Assembly: GCA_024114885.1 (NCBI GenBank)
Contig: CP099424.1
Coordinates: 1,674,001 to 1,738,000, forward strand
DNA length: 64,000 nucleotides
Source: Septoria linicola
Lineage: Eukaryota; Ascomycota; Dothideomycetes; Mycosphaerellales; Mycosphaerellaceae
Reading direction: 5' to 3'
The position numbers were made by a program, and so were the translations under genes. Below the pieces are notes generated by a model, which did not search any database, was not told the DNA's origin, and saw only the letters and a list, made by a program, of their open reading frames with translations. Shown here piece after piece: positions 45,790 through 54,664 of the stretch (position 1 is its first letter; each line of letters starts with the position of its first letter).

Positions 45790-46130
45790 GGCTGGCTTTG
45801 GAAGTGCGGGAGTTGATGTGAAGGGTGTGCAGGAATAGAAGGAATTCAACGAACTGTCTATATATATTGTAGGATCATGCCGAAGTGGTTGACATGTGAA
45901 AGTGATGTGTTGAGTCTGTAGAGTACCCGGCTGAAGTTGGCTTGGCATTGACGAATGCGAGAACGACGAGGCGTCACTTCCTCTCCTGTGCAGCAACAAA
46001 CGACATAGCACTTGCACCGAGTCCTGTCTTCCATTATCTCGCTCGACTTACGGCCGTGTTCTACAGTCAGCTAGGTAACGCAGTCTTGCTCGATCTCAAT
46101 TCGGTCGTGGTGGAGTCCAGCGATACTTCA
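45790..46130. promoter_or_regulatory. Divergent promoter of the PAQR and CSN8-like genes
   Basis: The 341-base spacer separates two divergent start codons and therefore should contain both promoters. A TATA-rich run (CTATATATATTG) lies at about 45,857-45,868. No other element is recognised. Confidence 0.4.
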
Positions 46131-47100
46131 ATGTCCAACTACGCACGACCAGTTCCGAGGCGAGGCGCATCCGGAGCATGGAATAGATTGAAACCAGGCG
46201 GTCCAACTGACCCTCTGGACGTATATGGGTTGCCCTCTAAAGGCGAAATGAGGTGCTTATCCATGACTTGAAGCATTGAATCCAGTTGCTGACAAGTCAT
46301 GGAGATTGCACGACTACAAAGCACAAGAGAACTACTATACCAAGATTGTGGAGCGATACATGAAGTTCTGTGCATCTCCTGGCGGCGGTGATGACCTCGA
46401 GGCAGCTTTCACATCTATGTCGGTGCAAGAGCCAAACCCGCTTTGGACAACAGAAACTGCAACGGGCAAAAGACCACCACTTTCTACCAGGCCATCGGAG
46501 ACAGCACGTTCGAACGATCTTCCAAACATTCTCTTAGCCATGCGAAAGCTTCGCGAAGGCATCCTGGGCTCTCGTCGGACAGATCACTTCGCACAAAGAG
46601 CATACATGTTCATCATTCATGCTAGCATTCTGACCAAGTCGTGGGAGTCTTACCTTCCGGCTTTGCAATATCTGCTGGGAACAATCAACAAGCACACTCC
46701 ACTTTCCGTACCTGAGCTCCAAGAGTTCTCCGGCTATCACATTCTCGACCTGGCGTGTCGCCAGAATGAGCTCTTAGACGCCTTCGCGGCACGACTGGCA
46801 TTCAGAAATCGCGATCGAAAGGTCGCTGCTGTACTTCAAGCTCTAGTACAAGACGACTGGGTCAAGTATTGGAGGCTGAAGCGAGCGGTCGATGGCTATC
46901 AGAGGGCGATCATGGAATGTTCGGGCGAGAGGATGAGGTTGCACGCTCTGAAATGCTTGGGCCGGGGATACATGAATGCAGATCGTGCTTTCGTGGAGAG
47001 GAGTGGTGACAAGACTTGGGAAGAGCTCGTGAAGAGTGGTGTGGGCTGGCAGCTTCAAGAGAATGGGAATGTGGTGATTAGAAAGCCGAAGCCGAAGTGA
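46131..47100 (+). CDS. CSN8/PSMD8/eIF3k-type PCI domain protein
   Basis: Exons 46131-46252 and 46305-47100 give 305 residues. The N-terminus MSNYARPVPRRGASGAW leads to DPLDVYGLPSKGEMR-LHDYKA across the intron, then a helical region YYTKIVERYMKFC. The helical CSN8/PSD8/eIF3k-like domain spans about residues 130-260 (FAQRAYMFIIHASILTK, LPALQYLLGTINK, AVLQALVQDDWVKYWRL). Homologous domains occur in lid subunits of the proteasome, COP9 signalosome and eIF3. Which complex this fungal protein joins cannot be told. The acceptor at 46,304 (CATGGAG) is chosen because it restores the Arg-Leu-His-Asp junction; the nearer AAG acceptor gives the wrong phase. Confidence 0.8.
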
Positions 47101-47915
47101 GCTTCTTGCAGCACTATCTGGTTTTCGATGCAGGATCCAAGCGTCACCGTGCTCCAAAGGATGTAGTATGTCAATGTAATACTATTTATAGCAGTCCCTA
47201 AGTGTGTCCTTCTCAGCTTTTCGTAAGCATCTAGAAGCTTTGCTATCTCGCTCTCTGGGCCTCGCGAGCTCTCCAGAATCGTCGCTATCATACATTGTCT
47301 CGAGCTAGCTCTAGATCGGAGAAGAATGCCTCAGCGCTTTGAACAACAATCGCAAGCCTGGAATGAGCTCAATCTGAGTTTTGTGTATGCCATATAGTCG
47401 CCGCAGGTTCCACGACTCTTTGGTGACGCTAAGACTTCTCATATAATTCAATCTTGCAATGTTAACACAACCTCGATTAATTGCTTGCCGCTTGCTGCGG
47501 AGAACTATTCAAGATCAAGACCAGGCCCCAAGCATTCGTGCGAAGGCACACGTGATGTGGGCCCACTTGGATGAATTTCAGTTCCGTTTGACAATTGAAC
47601 TTCTTCCGAAAACACCTGATGGTACCGAGGCGAGCCGCCGACCGTGCCAAGGTGAAGCGCAACCGCAACACCGGTGCGAATTGTATTGACGGAACGTCAG
47701 ACACTACGGTATGTTTGGAACAAAGTACTTGTGTAGTGCCTGACCTCGCAGAGGGACTCGAGTCACAGACTGCGTGCATCACAGTACGCTGGGCCTGATT
47801 GTAGGGTCCGCAGAATGCGCCAATCATGTCAAAGCAGTTTTATTGCAACACATTCTCGCCGCCAGAACACATATCAACGCGTAAGAATGGACGAGCCCAT
47901 CCAGTCTCGCTCATC
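47101..47915. other. Spacer, no gene supported
   Basis: About 800 bases between the CSN8-like gene and the first tandem F-box gene. A plus frame near 47,620 (MVPRRAADRAKVKRNRN) is short and has no continuation. It should contain the F-box promoter. Confidence 0.4.
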
Positions 47916-48890
47916 ATGCCCAAAATTCCGAACCTGCGAGCAAACCCTCCTAAGACTTCGAGTCGACAGCCGATCGCACTGCTATTGACGAAGCAGAGGG
48001 CCGCTCCTGCAGGAGTGTTGTCGCTGATGAGGAAGCTCGTAAAAGAGAAAGCTTGCAGGATGAAACGCGCCCGAGGAGCAGTGTTCTCGACAGTCGAACT
48101 TCTCGAGATGATCTTGGAGCACTTGTCACTGATCTATCTCCTCTCTGCAAGAGTTTGTCGTCAATGGAAGATGGTCATGGAAAGCTCGTCTCTGCTCCAA
48201 GCGAAGCTGCTCCTCAGTCTCCGCAACGAGGGTGAAGTATGGCGCTGCGATCACCGCGTCTGGCAGCACGGCGCACGACCTGAATATGCGTCGCTGTTCA
48301 GTCGACTCCACACGACGCATGATATCAGTCGGAATCTTGCAAGAGGTGACTTTCTGGTAGCGGACAGACTCAACCCAATGTTCGAGCTTTCGGGCAACCT
48401 CAACCCAGCAAGAATGCGCTACTCGGCGGGAGTCACTGGCTACATCACCATTCCGGCAACAATGCCGTTGCGCACAGCTATCGCGAGATACATGTGTCCC
48501 AAGCGCTCTGGCATCGAAGCTCGCACAGTCCTGGATACGATGCACTTCACAGACGGCCCGGTGACCAAGATCTCATGTTCGCTGCAGTGGAGTATCGGTG
48601 GAAATCGTGGCTGCGCGCAATTCTCGAAATCGTTCAGCAAAGAAGGTTGGACAATCGGACAGGTCTTGGAAGCCATGCTGGCACATGATAACCCAACGTG
48701 TTGGCTTCATAGGTCGATCGTAGCGAGGTCATGGAGCGGGAAGACTTTGAGAGAGGTTTTCCAGACGCTGAACAGAGGAACAGTGCCTGGAAAGCTGCGG
48801 ATTTGGAAGGCGATATTCAGATTGCACTCAACTCTGTTGGCAGATCGCGAGGCTCGCTGCTTGATCAAGGATGAACCTGCGAAGGGATGA
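47916..48890 (+). CDS. F-box domain protein, first of a tandem pair
   Basis: A single exon encodes 324 residues from the ATG at 47,916; the frame is open to 47,826. The F-box spans about residues 54-95: VFSTVELLEMILEHLSLIYLLSARVCRQWKMV is the typical LLExIL ... SARxVCxxW pattern. The C-terminal part has the module found in its neighbour: a short beta region ending in W, then SKEGWTIGQVLEAMLAH. By family it would be a substrate adaptor of an SCF ubiquitin ligase; the substrate is unknown. The paralog follows 500 bases downstream in the same orientation, pointing to a tandem duplication. The basic N-terminus (RKLVKEKACRMKRARG) could be a nuclear signal. Confidence 0.78.
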   Translation: MPKIPNLRANPPKTSSRQPIALLLTKQRAAPAGVLSLMRKLVKEKACRMKRARGAVFSTVELLEMILEHLSLIYLLSARVCRQWKMVMESSSLLQAKLLLSLRNEGEVWRCDHRVWQHGARPEYASLFSRLHTTHDISRNLARGDFLVADRLNPMFELSGNLNPARMRYSAGVTGYITIPATMPLRTAIARYMCPKRSGIEARTVLDTMHFTDGPVTKISCSLQWSIGGNRGCAQFSKSFSKEGWTIGQVLEAMLAHDNPTCWLHRSIVARSWSGKTLREVFQTLNRGTVPGKLRIWKAIFRLHSTLLADREARCLIKDEPAKG

Positions 48891-49389
48891 ACGGAGTGAC
48901 AAACAGTCTACGGACCATGAAGTGGAATTGTCGCGGGGCCACTGGTCATATCGTGCTTGAGTACGAGCTCAGCGCGTGGTTGTTGCGTTGATGCTAGGAA
49001 TAGAATTCGTTGGATCGAGCGTGGGATCAACCACGTAAATCGGATTGCCAGGTCTTATAGACAGATCTGACATCGCATCCACGCCTGTGACTTGTATCTT
49101 CCTGTCATGTATCGCGCTGCGATGTGAACCATGCATCACTGGGCACTTGCATATGATTCGATGCCAATGATTATACATTCTTGCATCTCGTGAGGAAGAG
49201 CGGCATTATGGCCGTCAGAGCTGAAGATGGTTGATGCAGAGTGAGGCCAGGCCTTCTTCGCCTTACTTCACTTCACTTCAATTCACTGCACCGTCTAAGC
49301 GTGACTCATCTGGCGCTTTTCAACTCGCTCCATCTTCAAACTCTTCGTCCACCCTTCCGCAACAACACATCACTGGCGTACCTGACATC
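48891..49389. other. Spacer between tandem F-box genes
   Basis: About 500 bases with no supported gene; it should hold the terminator of the first and promoter of the second F-box gene. A repeated CTTCACTTCACTTCAATTCA run lies at 49,265-49,284. Confidence 0.4.
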
Positions 49390-50386
49390 ATGGCGCCGCG
49401 ACACAAGCGCCTTGCATCAGCTGCGCAAGCAGACGAGCTGCCCGACACCAAGGTATGTACTGTGGCAGACGGATCACATTTCATGCGCTGGCGTTTCTGA
49501 CATGATGCAGCGGAGACAAACCAGGCGGAGCACACGCGCGAGTGCAGATCCACCGAGACAAGCGGTCTTCAATACAGGCGAACTGCTAGAGCAGAGCCTC
49601 GTTCAACTGACGCCCCTGGAGATTGTTTCAGCTAGGCGAGTGTGTAGTCAGTGGCGCGACTGTATTCACAGGGCGGTCAACATCAGAGATAAGCTCCACA
49701 TGCGCGTGGATGTTCGAGCAGGGGAGACATGGAGCGGTCGTTCATCGACCGGACAGCCGTTCGCCAGTGAAGACAGACATATCGACGCGATCCTGAAACG
49801 CACTAGCTCTACCGCCGACGTCGAAGGAGCAGATCAAGATTTTCGACGTCTTGTGACAGCACCAGGACCGCACAGATACGTCATACCAGTATCAGTAAGT
49901 CCATTCTTCGAGATCCGGCGCTCCGTTGACAGACGGTCGATTTTGAGTGAGTGGCCGTGGGGCGACCCGTATAAGCATGTCCACGCTGTGAGTTGGGCCA
50001 CTCTGGAGTTGACGAAAGCAATTGAGCGGGCTCTGGAAGGTGAAAACATGCCGCTGCTCGACCGACTGCATTTCACATCTATACCATCAGTGACCATCAA
50101 GACATGGTACCAAAGATGGACTTTTGGAAAGAAGAGAGATTCCATCGAGTATAAGGAGCTACCAAGTAGGTCGGAGGGATGGACGGTAGGCGACCTCGTG
50201 CGTAGTCTGCTCGAGACCAGGAAGAAGTGCGACAATCCACACTCGGACCTGAGGACGGTGCTCAAGCTGCATAGGGCCAAACAGCCCAAAGCACGCTTCA
50301 AGTTGGATGGCCCACTGCGGATTTCTCTTCGTGCAAATCTACTGCCGCGCCATGAAGACAGATCCACGGTCCAAGAGGTCGATTGA
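49390..50386 (+). CDS. F-box domain protein, second of a tandem pair
   Basis: Exons 49390-49452 and 49511-50386 join in phase 0 to 312 residues. The first exon encodes a short basic leader (MAPRHKRLASAAQ), and the second opens with RRQTRRSTRASADPP before the F-box: VFNTGELLEQSLVQL and SARRVCSQWRDCI, about residues 43-80. The C-terminal module matches the upstream paralog: LDRLHFTSIPSVTIKTW, then RSEGWTVGDLVRSLLE. Role as above: probable SCF adaptor, target unknown. The intron has a GTATGT donor and a GATGCAG acceptor. Confidence 0.82.
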
Positions 50387-50771
50387 GAAGTAATGGCAAG
50401 GCTATGAGCTGCTGTTGCAAAGCAGCCACCAGATTCTGTGCTTGAGAGCACAAGTTTTAGAAGTGCCTCGCGTTCCTGGGCTTGTTCGACGTCGATCCAG
50501 CATTGACGCAGCTCAGGTGGGTGGGATTGCACGGGTAGTACGCTTGGACTGCCTCAATGATGAGCGACGGCACAAGCATCGGACTCTCCTGTTGCGGCAC
50601 GCATATAGCGCACATAGTTGCAGTGGCAAAGTCGAGAAGTCGAGCCTGAGATGGAGGCTTGACAGGTCTTCCAAGCGCGAACGGCCAGGAACAGACATCT
50701 GTGGCCATATGGCAAGTCGCAACGTCTCCTCGACGCTATTTGGAGCCTCATAGCGACAGGATATGCATCGC
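50387..50771. other. Convergent spacer, no gene seen
   Basis: It lies between the second F-box gene and the Rtf2 stop. Only short overlapping frames. Confidence 0.45.
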
Positions 50772-51671
50772 TCATCTCTTACTCTCCGAAGGCACCGAAA
50801 AGCCCCTTGTCATAAAGTCCGCACTTTTTCCCATCGGCTTACTCTGATCCCTCGTCGAGAACAGACTCTTCACATTCTCATTCTCCAGCTTCCTCTTCTT
50901 CGCCTGCTCCTGCTCCTTGACCACCTTTGCCGCAATCGACGCAGCAGACGAATTATTGATACTGCTGCTCCCATTCACATCATCCTCCTTCTTTCTCTTC
51001 TCGCCGTTGCTCTTCAGCTTCTCGCCTTCCTCACCACCATTCTCCTCCTTGCCCTTCTTCCTCTTCTTCCCTCCACTCGCCTTCTTCAATGAATGCGCTA
51101 GCCCTTTCTCCTGCAACGTCTTCACTCTCAGCGCCAGTCTTGCGATATCCATCGCTGCAGTCGGCAAGATAGGAATGATGTCGTTACTCGCGCACTCCGT
51201 CTCGCACGCTAGACATTTCTCGCCGGAGACTTCCTTGATCGCGCTGCCGGAGAAAGCGTGTCCACATGGTACCAGATATGCGGCTTTTGAGCCTGGGCCA
51301 AGTTTATCGCCCGTCACAGAACATCTCCAGACTTCCTTCTTCCCATCCTCACGCTTCGCCTCTGCATCAACTTCGAACTTGACTTCCACCACGTCCTTCA
51401 GCGATTTAACTGCACCCTGTGTGATGGCATCTGCATCCTCCTTTCGCGCTCCTTCGACCAGGTACTCCAATATAGTAGATTTGTTGTACAGCTTCCCTGA
51501 AGAGTCGGATACTACAGGCTGTGTAAGAGGCTCTCGAGAAATGGGATCCGTCGTCCAGTAGTATTCTTGCTGTTCTTGTTGCGCTTCCTTGACCTGTGCC
51601 GTTGTTTTGTCTTTGGCTGCCTCCTTGACCAGCTCCCGCCGGGTAGGGATGCTGCCGCCGTCGTTACCCAT
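50772..51671 (-). CDS. rtf2: Replication termination factor Rtf2
   Basis: A single minus-strand exon encodes 299 residues. The start MGNDGGSIPTRRELVKEA is the hallmark of Rtf2. A degenerate C2HC2/U-box-like RING follows, with TTDPISREPLTQPVVSD, KLYNKSTILEYL, WRCSVTGDKLG, YLVPCGHAFSGSAIKE and KCLACETE. The rest is Lys/Glu-rich and nuclear in character (GGKKRKKGKEE), ending in FMTRGFSVPSESKR. In fission yeast Rtf2 stabilises paused forks at the RTS1 barrier; it has also been linked to splicing. Length and motif order are normal for the family. Confidence 0.93.
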   Translation of the reverse strand: MGNDGGSIPTRRELVKEAAKDKTTAQVKEAQQEQQEYYWTTDPISREPLTQPVVSDSSGKLYNKSTILEYLVEGARKEDADAITQGAVKSLKDVVEVKFEVDAEAKREDGKKEVWRCSVTGDKLGPGSKAAYLVPCGHAFSGSAIKEVSGEKCLACETECASNDIIPILPTAAMDIARLALRVKTLQEKGLAHSLKKASGGKKRKKGKEENGGEEGEKLKSNGEKRKKEDDVNGSSSINNSSAASIAAKVVKEQEQAKKRKLENENVKSLFSTRDQSKPMGKSADFMTRGFSVPSESKR

Positions 51672-52222
51672 GATCGGTAGTGTTGTCGAACGTTAAGATC
51701 GTGAATGCGGTCGTGTGTGGGTTGAATGTGAGATGGAAGTGAAGACCGAGAAATTGCCGATGCTCGGACTTGACTTTAAGTATTCACGGTTGCGATCAAC
51801 TCTCTTCCTTCTCTACCACTCACTTCATCAATGCTTCGTCAGTATTGTCTGGTCTGATTATCCACGAGATCAGGGCGAGCCTTGACAAGCTTTAGTGCAA
51901 CATGTAGCTATCTTTCCCAAGGCACGCACCACATGATCCACATCGATGTCTGTATCATGCCAAGCAATCCTGATACGCCAGTCATGGGATGCTGCTATCC
52001 AACATAACACAAAACCCATGTCTAGTCGTCACAAATGGGAAATGGCAGTACTGAAGTCCCAGCACAAGGTTTGTGAAAAGTATGGTAGCTCATGCTTACC
52101 AGCAGCCGAAGGGCATAACCTAAGGCGGCCTCAAGTCGCAGACTAGATAATATAGGTTACAGAGATTGCTATGTTCCTTCTCTATCTGAGGAATATCGAT
52201 CGCGTCTCCTTAGTGACCCAAT
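51672..52222. other. Divergent spacer, no gene seen
   Basis: About 550 bases between the Rtf2 start and the secreted coiled-coil protein. It should contain both promoters; no frame has motifs. Confidence 0.45.
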
Positions 52223-53107
52223 ATGGCTCTTCTACGCTGCTCACTTTTAGGCCTGATGGCTCTAGCAAATCTCACTCGGTGCCATCCGACGCTTATCACC
52301 ACGGCCACTACTTCCATCACGACGCCGGACATTCAGACGATGAACTTGACAGAAGACTTTTTAAGCCACCATTTCCTATCAAGCACACCTACTACTGTCG
52401 AAGCAAAGTCGAGCAATTTCACATACGCCACTCAGTCAGTGCCGACTGACACAACCAACGTCAACGCAGCGTCGAGCTCAAATATCTTGCCATCAACCAC
52501 GGCAACCGCAGGTCACGATGCATATAATCAACTACAAGAGAGCGAAGGTGACCAGCACACTCGACACGACTCCGCCCTCACCAAGCTCCACCAGAAACTC
52601 GCCGAGCTCTACCTCGAATACGTCCATCCCGCGCAGGCAAGAAATTTCATCCACTCCATCGAAGACCTAGACGAGTACGTTGAAGCAGTACTCCGGATGA
52701 GGGCTTTCGGAGTAGACGAAGTAGAAGTCCCGCCCGAAGCGATCAACGAAGATGGAATCGAAGTCGGGCCTGAAGACTTCTTTTCATACATACTCGACTC
52801 ACCGTCTGGCATAAAACCTATCCCTTCAAAGAAGCTTCATATTTCCAAAAAGAGACCTCCCAAAGTATCGTGGCAAGATGCTATAATCACACGAGAAGAA
52901 ATTATTACCTTGCAGAAGCAAGTTGTGGTGGATAAGCAACGGTTGGAGGACGTGAAGAATGACATCAAGGCTGATCGGTTGAAGACTTTGGATGTATTAA
53001 AGAAGGAGGTGGCGTACTATGAGGGTCGAATTGCGCAGCATGGGAAGACGATTGCGAGTGAAAGGGCGAAGCTGGAGATGCAGGAGGGTGGGGTGCGGAA
53101 GGCATAA
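52223..53107 (+). CDS. Secreted protein with C-terminal coiled coil, function unknown
   Basis: A single exon encodes 294 residues. The N-terminus MALLRCSLLGLMALANLTRC is a signal peptide. The next 85 residues are Ser/Thr-rich with NLT and NFT sequons. A helical segment LTKLHQKLAELYLEYVHP follows, then an acidic middle, and the last 75 residues form a charged coiled coil (LQKQVVVDKQRLEDVKNDI ... KKEVAYYEGRIAQHGKTI). There is only one Cys after the signal peptide region, so it is not a typical small Cys-rich effector. No enzyme motif is seen. An extracellular or secretory-pathway location is inferred only from the signal peptide. Confidence 0.68.
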   Translation: MALLRCSLLGLMALANLTRCHPTLITTATTSITTPDIQTMNLTEDFLSHHFLSSTPTTVEAKSSNFTYATQSVPTDTTNVNAASSSNILPSTTATAGHDAYNQLQESEGDQHTRHDSALTKLHQKLAELYLEYVHPAQARNFIHSIEDLDEYVEAVLRMRAFGVDEVEVPPEAINEDGIEVGPEDFFSYILDSPSGIKPIPSKKLHISKKRPPKVSWQDAIITREEIITLQKQVVVDKQRLEDVKNDIKADRLKTLDVLKKEVAYYEGRIAQHGKTIASERAKLEMQEGGVRKA

Positions 53108-53426
53108 GTCTTCTTCTCAAGAGTGACCTCTGGGTCCATTGCTCCCAATGGTGTATGCTCGACGCCATTCTCAGTTGGCTCTCTCAGTTGATCTGTAGTG
53201 GATACCCTGCTCCATCACGGAGGTATCGCGCGTGCGAAATTTGTCTTTTACGACTGAGTACGTAGAGCTCGTGTCATACGTATCACGCATCAAATCGAGG
53301 GTTTCGATTGTATGAGAGCACGTCCTGTCTCACTCTTTACCTTGTCCACTTTCCCTCGTTGCGCCAAACTCCTTCGCTTGTAAAATTCGTGAAAAGCATG
53401 TCATGTTCCTTCAACCAAGTCCAGCT
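53108..53426. other. Convergent spacer, no gene seen
   Basis: Spacer of 319 bases between the stops of the coiled-coil protein and RPB10. Nothing recognisable. Confidence 0.45.
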
Positions 53427-53811
53427 TTATCGGTTTCCTGGCTTGATAATGTCGCGCTCTGCCGGGTTGTACCTACAACCACCGGATTAGTATCATAATT
53501 TTCCATGCCTGCATGTCTTCGCGTCGTCCTCACGCCTCTGCATCGCCCATACATACCTCAGCAGTTTCTCAATCAGATCCACGTGCGTAAGCATCATCCT
53601 CCTGCAGCAGTATCTGTTCAAGCCCAGCTGATCCATTGCATCGCCATCAGACACTGTGTCGCCGGTTTCTTGGACTGTGCCGATCAACTCGACGTAGCGC
53701 TCGTAGAGGTCGGCGATGACCTGATCGTGGTTAGTATGTGGAGGTGAGAAGGCTGCGCGATCGCGTGGACTGTACCTTGCCACAGGAGAAGCAGCGGATC
53801 GGGATAATCAT
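53427..53811 (-). CDS. RPB10: RNA polymerases I, II and III shared subunit RPABC5 (Rpb10)
   Basis: Three minus-strand exons (53811-53776, 53720-53557, 53472-53427) join to 81 residues. The invariant start MIIPIRCFSCGK carries the first zinc-binding CxxC; the second zinc pair is in LGLNRYCCRRMMLTHVDLIE, followed by KLLRYNPAE. Rpb10 is a small zinc protein at the core of all three nuclear RNA polymerases. The last exon is needed to restore RYNP; reading through the second intron gives a non-family tail (RYVWAMQRRE). The loop before GDAMDQLGL looks about five residues longer than in yeast. The start codon is about 200 bases from the RIP-mutated repeat block. Confidence 0.95.
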
Positions 53812-54009
53812 TCTGGCGGTCGCGGAAGTGGCAGAAGTGTGGTGGAAGTGTTATCACGATCGCTGGCGCAAAGTTGAAGTTGAAGTTGGAGGACAAGGGC
53901 CGTTACCGAGGCCCATACGTCCCACCGAGACATGAAGATTTCTCAATGATTTAATGATAGTTTGCATTACATCCACGCCTAATACTCTTTATGCACTCTC
54001 TACATACTC
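53812..54009. promoter_or_regulatory. RPB10 promoter at the edge of the AT-rich block
   Basis: This short stretch lies between the RPB10 start and the onset of RIP-type sequence. Its first 130 bases still have balanced composition with CG and TG steps. Beyond about 53,940 the sequence turns AT-rich. The RPB10 promoter must therefore be very short or extend into the repeat. Confidence 0.4.
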
Positions 54010-54382
54010 GCTGCTATACCTCCTACTACTAGAGACTACGAACTATACCGTATATAGATTACCGAGTACCTTAAGGCTAGAGTATCTAAAGTAACTATTT
54101 AAAAAGATCTCTAAGACGTCTACTATATTAATATAACTACGAGAACAATTAGACGATTAATAGTAATATAGAGTATCTAGAGCGCTAGGAAGAATAATAG
54201 ACACGTATAGTATATATTAAATAATCTATAAGTATTAGAATAGTAGATTACTTTTATATTCTATAACTTATAGCTCTCGGACGAGGTAGCTATAGAGCTC
54301 CTAAAGATTAATAGCTATAATATTACTAAGAAATAGTATAGTAAGATAAGAAGACGTATAAAGCTTATAAAAAGGAAGTATA
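54010..54382. mobile_element. Left fragment of the older decayed element interrupted by the copia insertion
   Basis: AT-rich sequence with frequent TA steps and very few CA or TG steps, but with CG retained (for example ACGAG, CTCGGACGAGG). It matches in style the sequence on the far side of the copia element, and the two sides are joined by the GAGAG target duplication. No frame is open. Confidence 0.55.
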
Positions 54383-54387
54383 GAGAG
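54383..54387. repeat. Target site duplication GAGAG, left copy
   Basis: GAGAG directly precedes the left LTR and recurs at 60,686-60,690 directly after the right LTR. A 5 bp direct duplication is usual for Ty1/copia insertion. Confidence 0.8.
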
Positions 54388-54664
54388 TATTAAAAGTAGA
54401 GGGCGTATTATATACTATATAATATCAAGGAGGGTATAGCGTAGTAAAGAAGAATAGGGGATTAATCTTAAACTAACTTATATATATAGTATAGTAGTAA
54501 TATGCTAGGAACTAAATATAAAGTTAATTAAGTTAGTTATCTAAGAAGAGAAGAAAGAGAAGTAAGATATACCTCTTACTAAGCCTTAGGTAGATGCCTT
54601 AGGCATCTAGAACTATACTTAGAAGTCTATATCTAGACTAACTATCTAGGATATATTCTTAATA
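54388..54664 (-). repeat. 3' LTR of the copia element
   Basis: 277 bases, from TATTAAAAGTAG to TTCTTAATA on the plus strand. The original TG..CA ends appear as TA..TA after RIP. It aligns without gaps to 60,409-60,685 with about ten differences by eye, all transitions. Confidence 0.88.
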
